The notes beneath the pieces are model-generated. The model did not search any database. It was not told the DNA's origin and worked only from the letters and a program-made list of their open reading frames with translations. Made by a program: the position numbers and the translations under genes. From Diphasiastrum complanatum (lineage: Eukaryota; Streptophyta; Lycopodiopsida; Lycopodiales; Lycopodiaceae), in contig CM055093.1 in the NCBI GenBank assembly GCA_029204225.1, positions 31,259,777-31,323,776 on the forward strand: a DNA stretch of 64,000 nucleotides. The letters are read 5' to 3'. Shown one piece after another: positions 12,892 to 27,520 of this stretch; position 1 is the first letter of the stretch, and each line of letters starts with the position of its first letter.

Positions 12892-13205
12892 TTACCATTC
12901 CTTTGTCACCATGGTCTCCATAGCTTTGCAGTTAGGATGGCCTAACCTTTTGTGCCATAATTCCACTTGAGTGAGCTCCTCCCTTGCCATGTTTACACTT
13001 ACAACCATCACATTAGCATTCAATTTGAATAACCTCCCTTGCTTGAAACCACTAGGAATACATTTTTCATCTTTCAAGATAGAACATGCTCCATGCTTGA
13101 AATGTACATCTAATCCACTATCCATAAGTTGTCCTACACTCAACAAATTCTTTGTAATTGAAGGTACATAAAGAACATTGCCTAGATCTACTTTTTTAGA
13201 TGATC
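12892..13205 (-). pseudogene. Ty1/copia fragment (gag-pre-integrase region), block 1
   Basis: The - strand encodes VDLGNVLYVPSITKNLLSVG and then VELWHKRLGHPNCKAMETM. These are the protease-to-integrase linker and the GAG_pre-integrase HX3H segment of a copia polyprotein. It is cut at both ends and its right edge coincides with the left limit of the chitinase module (about 13205). It is related to Copia-1 to Copia-3 at this level but is not a copy of them. Confidence 0.8.
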
Positions 13206-15235
<2,030 letters not shown>

Positions 15236-15301
15236 CATTCACTGTGTAGCAAAGCACCCTGCAACAAAGCCTCCTTGGTCTCCAACTTTACCGGTAGTAG
15301 C

Positions 15302-16501
15302 ATGGATCGATGCTTGAGATTGAGCACCTTGTTTTCATTACGACTCTTGCTCACGCAAGCATTAGTGTGCTTGTGTGTCATGGGTATGCATCACAACAAC
15401 AAATTACTAAGAGCAGGCAAATTAGGAGTACTTTCAGCTACGACAACTGGAGAAGAAGCATCTGTGGCTACTCTCATAAGTAAGGACCTCTTTGAGCAGC
15501 TATTCACACATCGCAATGATGTTGTCTGCCCTGCACATGGATTTTATACCTATGAAGCATTTCTAGCTGCAGCTGCTATGTTCAATGGATTTGCTACCAC
15601 CGGGGATGTGGTCAAACAAAAAAGAGAACTTGCCGCATTTTTTGCTCAAATATCGCATGAGACCACAGGTACATAGAATACATACAAGCATTTATTTCAT
15701 TTGAGTTTTGACTCAACGGTGTAACCAATGCTTGTTTTTCCCCAACCACATTCAATTGTCATTCTTGCTCCTTGCAAAAGCTAAGGGTCAATTTCAATTC
15801 CACAATGCCAGGTGGATGGGAGACGGCGCCTGATGGCCCCTTTGCATGGGGTCTTTGCTATAAAGAGGAGTTGAATGCTGCGGCCCCCTACTGTAGTCCT
15901 AGTGTTGAATGGCCTTGTGCTTCAGGGAAAAAGTATTATGGTCGAGGTCCCATGCAACTGTCTTGGTATGTGTCTTCGATCCATTCCAACCTAGTCAATC
16001 CAATGGTCATGTCCAGACTTTCATTAGTGAAGCCTTATACACAATATTAATTGCCACATGGTGCTAGGAGAATAGTTATTGCTTTCCACAACCAAACAAG
16101 ACTGAAGCTAAAAATTGATATGATCTATGTGTAGGAATTACAACTACGGACAAGCTGGTGTAGCACTTGGATTTGACGGCATAAACAATCCTGACCTGGT
16201 AGCATCCAACGCAATCATCTCATTCAAAACAGCAATATGGTTTTGGATGACTCCTCAAGCACCAAAACCTTCATGTCATGCTGTAATCATAGATGAGTGG
16301 AAGCCAACAACCACGGACATTGCCGCTAAACGCACACCAGGTTTTGGAGTCACAACTAACATCATCAATGGAGGCTTGGAGTGTGGTCGTGGAAGTGATC
16401 CTCGAGTATTAGATCGTGTCGGCTACTTCGAGCGATATTGTGCAATATTGGGTGTTCATCCAGGAAAGAATTTGGACTGTGCCACTCAAAAGTCATTCTA
16501 A
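15302..16501 (+). CDS. Class II-like GH19 endochitinase, copy c1
   Basis: Exons 15302-15668, 15812-15965 and 16135-16501 join in frame across GT-AG introns of 143 and 169 bp to give 295 residues. The product would hydrolyse beta-1,4 linkages of chitin, in fungal walls for example. The N terminus has a hydrophobic core ([20 protein letters not shown]), a likely signal peptide. The catalytic domain starts near [17 protein letters not shown] gives catalytic Glu120 and CYKEEL gives Glu142, 22 residues apart as in barley chitinase. [27 protein letters not shown] and [10 protein letters not shown] are family signatures. There is no chitin-binding domain and no vacuolar C-terminal tail, hence class II-like. 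I chose this ATG because the upstream in-frame Mets lie beyond the GA tract and are not usable in c3. Confidence 0.93.
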
Positions 16502-16790
16502 GAGAGATGCAATATATCACATCCTGTAAATATAGATCAACATGTAATTAGACACACAACAATATCAAGAAGAAGACTGTTTAGGATGTAAAGTACATTG
16601 GCTTCATACTCGAGTTCACGTCTCAAGTGAACTATGTACAAATCTGGAATTTATAAACTTTGGTGTCCAAAATATTTACTAAACCTTTCTCTTTCATAAT
16701 TCATGCTTGTTAGTTCCTAGAACTAGTTTTTTATTGTTTCATCGGTGCACCTTATGTGAGTACATTTGTGGCCTTACCTTATTAAATAAA
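16502..16790 (+). other. 3' UTR of chitinase c1
   Basis: Non-coding flank with the conserved AATAAA at 16785-16790, aligned with the same signal after c0, c2 and c3. Confidence 0.5.
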
Positions 16791-17006
16791 GTATTCACAA
16801 CCCATAGCTTCGGAATGAAGCGATTGCTTACTCATCGAAGGCTTCTAGATGGTTGAGTGGTTTGGCACCATATTGTCCGTTTAGGTGTCCTTGGAATCAG
16901 ACTCTTTGGATGGACAATTTGTAGTCATACTTCATAAAAATATTCTAGCATGATTAAGTTGTGGGCAAATTGGATCTCAAATTACTTTAGTTCCTTACAT
17001 GAGAAC

Positions 17007-17830
17007 TTACCAAAAGATGGTAAGAACGTAGTGATGACAACGGATAAAAGTGATAATCCCTCTCCCAGTCTCTATTAGAGGAGTAATCCGATATGACTTG
17101 CCAATATCTCTCAGCAAACTATTTAGGCAATAAGCCATACAAGGTGTGAGCCAAACATTGGGACACATTTTCATCAAAAGTCGTCTCATCTACACCACTT
17201 GATGCACACCCTCTCCAAGAAGCTGAATGACATTTGCTGGTCCACCTTGTTCCAAAGCTTTAGTCCAAATCTCAAACAACCTCTTTCCACTCTTTCCACC
17301 TTCTACATTATTTATGGTGTTCAAAAAGTATGTCTGACCCCATGCATAACCAACTCATGGTATTGCTCCGACCAACATTGATTTGGGACACACCTTACCT
17401 ATCTCATCATTCACAAATTACATCTAATCTTTTGTCCAATTTGGCCTTCTGAAATTGAAGCAACGTTTATAGTATTCACCTTTCCCTTGAACTCAACCAC
17501 CAATGCACATCTTAGGTTGCCTTGCACTACATGTATTGAAGATTGCTTAATAGAATCAAATGTAGATCTTCTCTGAAATACACTAATAGGATATGGCTAA
17601 TAACTTTCACTTGATCATCCTCCCAATGTTCGAAGTGAAGGTGAACTGGATGTTGGAGCTCAATGTGTACTATATGTTGATATGCTCTTATGCTATTTAG
17701 AATAATAAAGCATCTCATAATCCATCTTCTTCTAAAGAGGTATATATTGGATATCCAGATGCAATGTGACCTCCCCATTAAATCAAGTGATGGCATACAT
17801 GATCGACAATGCCATCCTCTCCAACTAAAA
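17007..17830 (-). pseudogene. hAT-family (DUF659-like) transposase remnant, c1 module
   Basis: It is the same remnant as after c0. On the - strand, pieces reading NVIQLLGEGVHQVV then MRRLLMKMCPNVWLTPCMAY, then SLLRDIGKSYRITP, follow the order of a hAT DUF659 transposase domain. The open frame at 17796-17527 is a more 5' piece without a clear motif. Frame breaks are many, and no BED finger or C-terminal dimerisation domain was found. Confidence 0.6.
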
Positions 17831-17892
17831 ACGTTGGTAGTTTGTTATGTTTAATAGAAAAACCCTTAAACAAAGAGTCTTGAGTTGAATTC

Positions 17893-20062
17893 TGTAATTT
17901 GTAAAGACAAATTGCTCCTAAGTAATAAAGACCTTCCTAGCTTCTAACCCAGATAGACTTCGATGATATAGAATTTTTAATGATCAATATTCTTTTTGGA
18001 TAATGTATGAGTTTATTGCTTTAATGAATTGAGTAATTGGCATTGATACCTGTAGAACTAAGAATTTTCTATGAACCATGTTTGATGGTAGTATGAACAC
18101 TGACCTTTCTTTGAAGGGATGTGCAGGTACAATAAATGTACCTGATGAATCTGAACAAGAATAAGAAGCCCTCTGGTCTTAAGGACTGATCTCTCTTTGA
18201 GGGTATGTGTAGGTACTAAAGAAAGTGCCAGATGAACAAGAATCAAATCAAGAAGCTTTCTAAGCTTAAAGCTAGTAAACATGAAGGCTTTTGACAAAGT
18301 CTATAATGAGGGCTCACTAGATTCTATAAAGAAGGCTTATTTATAAGTATATAATGAAGGCTCAGAGGAGTCTATAAAGAACATGACAAGGCTTAGGGTC
18401 TGATCACCCTAGTGACTTGTTCCACCATGATTTTGGATGGGCAACATCTAGAAAATAAGTGCCAATGAACATGATTGAGGATGGGAAACCTCTAGAAAAA
18501 AGGGCCTAGGAATTGATGGACATTATGCAAAAACAAGATGGACATATACCCTGGCTTTTCCATAGGATAATTGCACTTGGGTGAATTCCCAAGTTGTAAT
18601 CATAAAACATAATATGTAAATAAAAGTCAAGTTGGAACCTTGTACCACCTACTTCCCACCTACTTTTCCTCATGCATTCTAGGCAATTTGACAGCCAGAA
18701 TAGGGTGCCCTGCTACACTCTCTCTTCTTATGCCAAATCACCATAATAACTCTTCCAAGCTAATACACATCACCCATTCACCCTCTCTAACTGATACACC
18801 TCATCCAAGCACTCCACTTCACCCTATTGGATCTTCTTCACACCTCATGCACTTGAACTTGACACCTCACTCACTTTGGAAATACTCTCCACTCTCTATA
18901 TAACTGGAAATGTGCCCCTCTACCAAGAGAATGAAAGGATGATGCATCCAAACTCTGCCATTCTCTTTCTTGTTGTGTACAGGTGCTTTGGAGAAGAGGA
19001 TTGAGGCATTACCTCAAGGAGACTATGTTATTTTTGTGATTGCAAGATTATTTGGAGCTCAAACCCTCGGATTTCTACCTCTCTCTCACATCACAACACA
19101 AACATACACACACACACACACACACTCTCTCTCTCACTTTCACCTTCTCTCGAAACCATGGTATGCTCTTCAAACTGTTACCCCTATGTAAGAATGGTTG
19201 TTTAGTACTTTTGCATGTTAGGATATCTGTGGCCTATTGTCCATGCATGTCAGATCTAGAGCTTGCATGCCATGCCATCTGTGGTCTATTGTCCATGCAT
19301 GTCAGATCTAGAGTTTGCATGTTAGATCTAAAGCTTGCATGTCAGTTTTGATGCTTGCATGTCACTCCATGCATTCCTGAAAGGGCATGCATGTCACTTC
19401 ATGACTGTTGCATGCCAAGAATCTATGAATTCTCATGATTGCATGTCACTTTAGAAAGTTGCATGTCAAGAATCCATGAACCCTTATGAGTGCATGTCAA
19501 GAATCCATGAACCTTGATGATTGCATGCCTAGAATCTATGAACTCTCATGATTGCATGCCACTCAGACAGTTGCATGTCAAGAATCCAGGAACCCTTATG
19601 ATTGCATGTCAAGAACCTAAGATCCATTTAGAGTTGCATGATAAGAATCTATGATCCAACATGATTGCATGTCGGAAAGATTAAGACTTATGAAGAGATG
19701 TCTATGCTTTTGTTAAGCTAGATATGGAATTGAAATCGCTGAATATGAACTAAGACTATGTTAAGTTGATGTTCCTACATCTGAGACCCTATTGGAATCC
19801 ATTGTATATGTAATTGGCATTGGCCAATTGGATTTGCATAATTATAAGAAAAGAATCCTTCGTGGGAGGGTCACCATCTTGACCCCTCAGTGCTTCCGCT
19901 ATTGTGTGAATGAATCTTTGTGAGGCAATGTTTTTCGGGTTTTAATTTAAAATCTTTGTGATTTTCATTAAGTAGATTTGCAACTAGCCTTATGTGAATG
20001 ATTAAGCCAATTAAATCTTTTGGCCTTTAAGAACTTAGGATAGGCCTTCACCCTCGAGTTCA
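17893..20062 (+). mobile_element. 5' LTR (about 2.17 kb) of a non-autonomous LTR element
   Basis: It begins TGTAATTTGTAAAG and ends GAGTTCA at 20062, five bases before a tRNA-Met primer site. The same sequence restarts at 20863 after a polypurine run, which defines it as an LTR. A TATATAA at 18897-18903 is a plausible promoter. A short CA/CT microsatellite lies at about 19104-19136. It is also present after c3 from 62041, so insertion predates the block duplication. It interrupts the chitinase module at GAATTC (17887-17892). Confidence 0.75.
19205..19680 (+). repeat. TGCATG-rich tandem array inside the LTR
   Basis: At least 18 TGCATG cores lie in about 470 bp, many within imperfect 30-bp units of the form TTGCATGTCAAGAATCCATGA followed by ACCCTTATGA. 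The array is downstream of the LTR TATA box, so it would lie in the transcript (R-U5). The same array is at 63353-63828 in block 2. TGCATG contains the core of the RY element bound by plant B3 factors. Confidence 0.8.
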
Positions 20063-20862
20063 TAGCTTGGTATCAGAGCTATGGATTAATTTGTCATGAA
20101 CTTGATATGAAGACCTTGTATGTTCTTGCATGCAGAAGAACACAAAGCTCCACCCGATGTTTAAGAGGCCTTGTGCTTCAAAAAGCAAGAACTGCTTGGA
20201 AAAGATCAAGAAGACCAAGATACCTGCTAGGCATCATGAAAAACTAGATGACGACGAAACACCGGAAGCCTACTTGCGGCAAACTAGAAGGTCATGTTTA
20301 GAGTATAGAAGTATTTTTTCTTAGAAACGATTTCTTGAATTGAGATGGACCTAGATTTCAAGCATCTTTTGAAATTATGAATAGGAGGTTAAACCTCCTA
20401 AGACATTATGTAAAAGCATGACTAGTATGACAACATACTAAGAAGGAATGGGGACCGAAAACTTCAAGACCTCTTTACCCTGTCCCATTCCTAAATTCCC
20501 AAAGAAACAATTTACTATGAAGTTGTTTCTGAGCAATCTAAAGCCCAGGATGAAAATGAAATGATTGGATCTACCTGAGATAGAATCAGTAAGCTAATTC
20601 TAAACTCATAGATTAAGAGATCTGAGTTAGATCAAGAAAGAAAATAGTCTTTACCCAAAGCTGATCTCAACATATACGATCAAATCTGAAAGAAAGAAAT
20701 AAGCATAAACATTATACCTCCTCAAGTTTAAAAACTATCCTACTATGGATGCAAGATGAATGGAAGAAGAATTCTTCCAAGAATATCAAGAAATTTTTAA
20801 AAGATTTAAGAATCTTAGTTGAGAAATTTTCGTTGAGGACAACGCTTTATGCGTTGGAGGGG
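20063..20862 (+). mobile_element. Internal region of the non-autonomous LTR element
   Basis: It is only 800 bp long. It starts with a 5-bp spacer and TGGTATCAGAGCT (20068-20080), complementary to initiator tRNA-Met, and ends with a polypurine run GGAGGGG at 20856-20862 next to the 3' LTR. The open frame 20130-20324 (64 codons, Lys-rich) might be a gag remnant, but no domain is recognised. No protease, integrase or RT is present, so movement would have needed proteins from another element. Confidence 0.7.
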
Positions 20863-21816
20863 TGTAGTTTGTAAAGACAAATTGCTATAATAAAGACTTT
20901 CCTAGCTTCCAACCCAGATAGACTTCAATTTTATAGAATTATCAATGATAAATATTCTTTTAGGATATTGTATGAATTTATTGCTTTAATGAATTGAGTA
21001 ACATGCATTGATACCTGTAGAACTAAGAATCTTCTATGAACCATGTTTGATGGTAGTATGAACACTGACCTTTCTTTGAAGGGATGCGCAGGTACACATT
21101 AACGTACCTGATGAATCTAAACAAGAATAAGAAGCCCTCTGGGCTTAGGGACTGATCTCTCTTTGAGGGTATGTGCAGGTACTCGAGAAAGTGCCAGAAG
21201 AACAAGAAGCTTTCTAAGCTTAAAGACAGCAAACATGAAGGCTTTTGACAAAGTCTATAATGAAGGCTCAGTAGACTCTATAAAGTTGGCTTATTTATGT
21301 CTATCATGAAGGCTCAGAGGATTCTATAAAGAATAGGACAAGTCTTAGGGTCTGATCACCCTAGTGACTTGTTCCACCATGATTGAGGGTGCCAATGAAC
21401 ATGATTGAGGATGGGAAACCTCTAGAAAAAAGGGCCTAGGAATTGATGGACATTATGCAAAAACAAGATGGACATATACCCTGGCTCTTCCATAGGATAA
21501 TTGCACTTGGGTGAATTCCCAAGTTGTAATCATAAAACATTATATCTAAATAGAAGTCAAGTTGGAACCTTGTACCACCTACCTCCCACCTACTTTTCCT
21601 CATGCATTCTAGGCAATTTGACACCTAGAATGGGGTGCCCTCCTACACTCTCTCTTCTTATGCCAAATCACCATAATAACTCTTCCAAGCTAATACACAT
21701 CACCCATTCACCCTTTCTAGCTAATACACCTCATCCATGCACTCCACTTCACCCTAAGTCCTATTGGAGTCTTCTTCACACCTCATGCACTTGAACTTGA
21801 CACCTCACTCACTTTG
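20863..21816 (+). mobile_element. Truncated 3' LTR of the same element
   Basis: This 954-bp segment aligns with 17893-18878 of the 5' LTR, with small indels and many substitutions, and stops abruptly at CACTTTG just before the TATA box. The next base begins an unrelated LTR. The divergence between the two LTRs makes this an old insertion compared with the copia elements in block 2. Confidence 0.75.
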
Positions 21817-22009
21817 TGTTGTGTCGTCGATGTAGCATAGGGGTAAGGTCCATCGCTGGGAGCGGCAATCTCGCCTTCACCTGCATAGCAAGAAGAGAGA
21901 GGGAGAGGAGAGAGTGGAGAAAGAGAGTGGAGAGAGGGAGAGAGAGAACGCCTAGGTTGAGAAAGGCCTTGGGGGCTCGAGCGCCTACCTAAAGCTATTC
22001 TATCCCAAC

Positions 22010-22111
<102 letters not shown>

Positions 22112-22470
22112 AAAGAGTTTTATTAAGAAGAGAATGGAAGATGATACGATACAAAGGAAATGTCTCCCTCTTATAGATTTTAGAGGTGAGACTCCTTCAC
22201 TCTCATTGGCCACTTCATTGGGGCTAGGATTCTAATCCAAGCCTTTAAAATAAATACAACTTAAATCTATTGGTGCTAAGAAAGCACAAGGGAACTCACA
22301 TGATTTATGTGAGTTTTAAGTTGGACCCTTTTAGATTTTTTATTTGCAACTTGACTTAGGGCCTCTTATGTCATTTTAGAGTTTTAAGCCCCTAGTCTCT
22401 TATTCTTAGGAATTACAACTTGCTACTTGTGCTGGGTTGGGCTTACACGCGCAGGATGCCAGTGCCCTCA

Positions 22471-22691
22471 CACTTATTGATTGGACCCCATTGATTCATC
22501 ATGATTGGACCTCTAAATATGCACCTCTCATCATGATTGGGACCTCATGATTTCCACCTCACATTTTGATTAGGCCTCGTGATGTGCACCTCTAAACATG
22601 ATTGATCCACATGTAATACACCTCTTAAAGTGATTGGCCTTGTGATCTACGCCTCTAAATGTGATTGGGCCAAATGGATGCATTTCATTCC
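22471..22691. repeat. 32-bp imperfect tandem repeat, about seven units
   Basis: Units of 30-33 bp start near 22471, 22501, 22533, 22566, 22598, 22631 and 22662. Each opens with TGATTGG or a close variant and most contain CACCTC near the end. The array lies upstream of the TATA box of the lone LTR, where U3 enhancer repeats are common. Related single units are seen at about 2437-2485 and 34334-34382. Confidence 0.75.
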
Positions 22692-22755
22692 TAACATTAT
22701 GTGACATATGTCACTATCACACTACAACTTAAATTTAAGGCCTATCGACTATTCA

Positions 22756-24634
22756 TGAATGAACTAAAATGATTATGCCTACCCTTCACACATGTGAACT
22801 ATCTCCACACAAGTGTGATTTCAATATGTCCATGAAATTGAAAAGTGATAAACTTAGATTTTTCATATTCTTCACACTTGGCCCATGCGACTAGAGAAGA
22901 GATCACTCCTCAGTATGTCCACTAATTGAGACATCATTACAACACACAAGGACATGTATCTGTAAGTCCCACTTTTGACTTGATAGGGCAATAGGATGTG
23001 TAGAGCCTTACTAGAGAGCGATTTTGGCGAAGCTCTAGATCCATCATAGTGCCTCGTTTTGAATCTAATAAATCTCTTAAAGAATGTAGTAAATCTAATA
23101 AAAGATTTGTGCAACAACCAAGAAAGACTTTTAGCTATTATTCCGTAACATTATATGGCTTTCTACCAAAGTTCAAATGAACAATATGTCTAGGAGTGGA
23201 ATCTAAAAAGCCATGAATACAAAGAACAAGATCAAAGATACCTCAAATTTATAGCATCTCTAGAAGAAAGTAGTACATTGTATCTTGAAAGGAAGAACAC
23301 ACCTCCAATAGACAACGATAATTACCCACAACCTTAGCTATAAGACAGAAAAGAAAGGTTGTCACAAATTTTCTTCATAATTCTCACACAAACTTTAAGA
23401 GAATCACTTTGTGACACAACTTCCTTTCCTTTGTCACGTGGTGGCCATCCCTCCTAAGTGCCCATTTTCTCAAAAGTTGAAGGGCAAAATTTTGCCACAT
23501 TTCTTAACACTTACTTCATTTCCTCTATCAAACCCATTGCCTTAGAACCCTTTCAACCTTGTTTTTCCCGCGGTCCCTATATGGAGAACACACACGTGTC
23601 AAATTTCTGTTTGAACTTGAAAAGTAAAATACATCCTTGTTGTGCTTGTGATCAAATAAACAACTGCTAAGTCTTCATCTTTTCTATTAAAATAGTTGTC
23701 GTTTCAAGACTTTCCATGTTCTTGCATATCAAAACCTCAAACGGAGGCCTAGTCATCCAAAGTAGAAAATAATAGTATTAATGAGATATTACAAAGTAAA
23801 CAAAAGGAACCTATGAAAACTTTTCAAAACATACATAAATTAATTTCTATACTTGCATGCGCATAAATTTTAGGATGAAAGCAAACAAAAGAATTTAGAT
23901 TCACTTGAATTATAACCAACACACAAGTAGATCAATGTTTTTTGTGATTGCTAGGGCCTACTTGCAAAGCAAAGCAGGGGTTAAAAAAAGAAATGTAAGA
24001 AAACCCTTGAAAACATAGGCATATCAATTAGTGCATCCCCGTGTCATGCAAAAATATTCTTGAATTGCAAAGAAACAAATGTTCTATAAATGAATATTAC
24101 TAACACCCAAAACACATGCAAGTCAATGTTCAAGATCATATTGGTGAGAGTAGGAGCCTAAAAAAGAGAACATGTGTAAAATGTTGGAACTCAATGTTGG
24201 TCATACTCATAAAATTCAAATCCAATTAGTCTTACGTTGACTTCTTCCCATTGAAATGGACCACTGCCCTCCATGATGGAGATTGGACATGGATAGAGAT
24301 ATTAAGAGCTTAGGACACACATGGAGTTATTGATCCATAGATCTTCAACAAATACAAATATATGAAGGGACACTTGCTGGAAATATTGTGGTGACAAAAT
24401 TATGAGATATAAAAGGAGAGGTGTGGATAGATATTTAATAGAAAGGTGATAATGATGTGAGGTGGTTAATAGTTTCTCGATCTTGATGGTCAACTATTGG
24501 TTGTAATCCATCTCCCATGACACTGGCCATTTATTTGCTCCAAATATCTTCTCAAAGTTCCATGTCTAGCCGACATTTTATGTGCTATTTAAATGCATCA
24601 ATGTCATTCTAGTTTATCACACCTTTCTTAGTGT
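22756..24634 (+). promoter_or_regulatory. Upstream region of chitinase c2
   Basis: Collinear with 13206-15084, with scattered substitutions and small indels. The TATAAAAGG motif is kept near 24410. No gene is supported; the frames at 22872-23117 and 23458-23670 are not shared intact with c1 and c3. Confidence 0.4.
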
Positions 24635-24635
24635 A

Positions 24636-24811
<176 letters not shown>

Positions 24812-24876
24812 CAATCACTGTGTAGCAAAGCACCTGCAATAAAGCCTCCTTGGTCTCCAACTTTACCAGTAGTAGC

Positions 24877-26071
24877 ATGGATCGATGCTTGAGATTGAGC
24901 ACCTTGTTTTCAATACAACTCTTGCTCACGCAAGCATTATTGTGCTTGTGTGCCATGGGTAGGCATCACAACAACAAATTACTAAGAGCAGGGAAATTAG
25001 GAGTACTTTCAGCTACAACAACTGGAGAAGAAGCATCTGTGGCTTCTCTCATAAGTAAGGACCTCTTTGAGCAGCTATTCACACATCGCAATGATGTTGT
25101 CTGCCCTGCACATGGATTTTATACCTATGAAGCATTTCTAGCTGCAGCTGCTATGTTCAATGGATTTGCTACCACCGGGGATGTGGTCAAACGAAAAAGA
25201 GAGCTTGCCGCATTTTTTGCTCAAATATCGCATGAGACCACAGGTATATAGAATACATACAAACATTTATTTCAATTTTGACTCAAAGGTGTAACCAATG
25301 CTTGTTTTTCCCTTACCACATTCAATTGTCATTCTTGCTCCTTGCAAAAGCTAAGGGTCAATTTCAATTCCACAATGCCAGGTGGATGGGAGACGGCGCC
25401 TGATGGCCCCTTTGCATGGGGTCTTTGCTACAAAGAGGAGTTGAATGCTGCGGCCCCCTACTGTAGTCCTAGTGTTGAATGGCCTTGTGCTTCAGGGAAA
25501 AAGTATTATGGTCGAGGTCCCATGCAACTGTCTTGGTATGTGTCTTCGATCCATTCCAGCCTAGTCAATCCAATGGTCATGTCCAGACTTTCATTAGTGA
25601 AGCCTTATACACAATATTAATTGCCACATGGTGCTAGGAGAATAGTTATCGCTTTCCACAATCAAACAAGACTGAAGCTAAAAATTGATATGATCTATGT
25701 GTAGGAATTACAACTACGGACAAGCTGGTGTAGCGCTTGGATTTGACGACATAAACAATCCTGACCTGGTAGCATCTGACGCAATGATCTCATTCAAAAC
25801 AGCAATATGGTTTTGGATGACTCCTCAAGCACCAAAACCATCATGTCATGCCGTAATCATAGACGAGTGGAAGCCAACAACCACGGACATTGCCGCTAAA
25901 CGCACGCCAGGTTTTGGAGTCACAACTAACATCATCAATGGAGGCTTGGAGTGTGGTCGTGGAAGTGATCCTCGAGTATTGGATCGTGTCGGCTACTTTG
26001 AGCGATATTGTGCAATATTGGGTGTTCATCCAGGAAAGAATTTGGACTGTGCCACTCAAAAGTCATTCTAA
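24877..26071 (+). CDS. Class II-like GH19 endochitinase, copy c2
   Basis: Exons 24877-25243, 25382-25535 and 25705-26071 have the same lengths and splice phases as c1 and give 295 residues. Introns are 138 and 169 bp. Both catalytic Glu (120 and 142) and all GH19 signatures are kept. Compared with c1 there are about ten residue changes. Half are in the signal peptide region (for example SIQ for SLR, AMGR for VMGM), and the rest include FDDINN for FDGINN and SDAM for SNAI. It is the most different of the three copies and corresponds to c0. A secreted chitinolytic role is inferred from the family. Confidence 0.93.
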
Positions 26072-26381
26072 GAGAGATGCAATATAGTACATCCTATAAA
26101 TATAGATCAACATGTAATTAGACATACAACAATATCAAGAAGAAGACTGTTTAGGATGTAAAGTACATGGGCTTCATATTTGACTTCACGTCTCAAGTAA
26201 ACTATGTACAAATTTGGAATTTATAAACATTGGTGTCCAAAATATTTACTAAACCTTTCTGAACCTTTCTCTTTCAGAATTGTTGTTCAATTCATACTTG
26301 TTAGTTTCTAGAAGTCACTTTTTACTGCTTCATCGGTGCACCATATGTGACTACATATGTGGCCTTACCTTATTAAATAAA
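26072..26381 (+). other. 3' UTR of chitinase c2
   Basis: Non-coding flank with AATAAA at 26376-26381. It matches the c0 flank at 6-315 more closely than those of c1 or c3. Confidence 0.5.
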
Positions 26382-26589
26382 GTATTCATAGCCCATAGCT
26401 TCGGAATGAAGCGATTGCTTACTCATCGAAGGCTTCTAGGTGGTTGAGTGGTTTGGCACCATATTGTCCGTTTAGGTGTCCTTGGAATCAGCCTCTTTGG
26501 ATGGACAATTCGTTGTCGTACTTTATATAAATGCTTTAGCATGATCAAGTTGTGGCCAAATTGGATCTCAAATTACTTTACATGAGAAC

Positions 26590-27385
26590 TTACCAAAAGA
26601 TGGTAAGAACATAGTGATGACAAAGGATAAAAGTGATAATCCCTCTCCCAGTCTCTATTAGAGGAGTAATCCGATATGGCATGCCAATATCTCTCAACAA
26701 ACTATTTAGGCATAAGCCATACAAGGTGTGAGCCAAACATTGGGACACATTTTCATCAAAAGTCGTCTCATCTACACCACTTGATGCACACCCTCTCCAA
26801 GAAGCTAAATGACATTTGTTGGTCCACCTTGTCCCAAAGCTTTAGTCCAAATCTTAAACAACCTCTTTCCACTCTTTCCACCTTCTACATTATTTATGGT
26901 GTTCACAAAGTATGTCTGACCAACATCGATTTGGGACACTCCTTACCTATCTCATCATTCACAAATTACATCTAACCCTTTGTCCAATTTGGCCTTTTGA
27001 AATTGAAACAACGTTTATAGTATTCACCTTTCCCTTGAACTCAACCACCAATGCACATCTTAGGTTGCCTTGCACTACATGTATTGAAGATTGCTTATTA
27101 GACTCAAATGTAGATCTTCTCTGAAATACACTAATAGGATATGGCTAATAACTTTTACTTGATCATCCTCCCAATGTTCGAAGTGAAGGTGAACTGGATG
27201 TTGGAGCTCAATGTGCACTATATGTTGATATGCTCTTATGCTATTTAGAATAATAAAGCATCTCATAATCCATCTTCTTCTAAAGAGGTATATATTGGAT
27301 ATCCAGATGCCATTTCGACCTCCCCATTAAATCAAATGATGGCATACATGATCGACAATGCCATCCTCTCCAACTAAGAACGTTC
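26590..27385 (-). pseudogene. hAT-family (DUF659-like) transposase remnant, c2 module
   Basis: The same remnant as after the other copies. It has an extra 1-bp loss in the motif region (TTAGGCATAAG for TTAGGCAATAAG) and a 31-bp deletion near 26920 relative to c0. It is non-coding. Confidence 0.6.
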
Positions 27386-27520
27386 GTAGTTTTTTATGTT
27401 TAATATAAAAACCCTTAAACAAGAGAGTCTTGAGTTGAATTCATAATCATTCCAAGACACACCCCTCCTTCTTTCAGACAATATTGTTTATATATACCTC
27501 AGCATTAGGACCCTGTAAAA

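Noticed and set aside
15772-16050. Open frames that extend past the chitinase exon-2 borders in all copies
   Set aside because: The extra residues at both ends are intron sequence; GT-AG borders and phase fit the shorter exon exactly.
18640-18903. 87-codon frame within the 2.17-kb LTR, repeated at 62788
   Set aside because: It lies in U3 upstream of the LTR TATA box and has no domain. The corresponding sequence in the truncated 3' LTR does not keep the same frame.
22471-22691. Regular 30-33 bp spacing in the lone LTR considered as a CRISPR array
   Set aside because: The units are contiguous and degenerate with no distinct spacers, and the DNA is plant nuclear.
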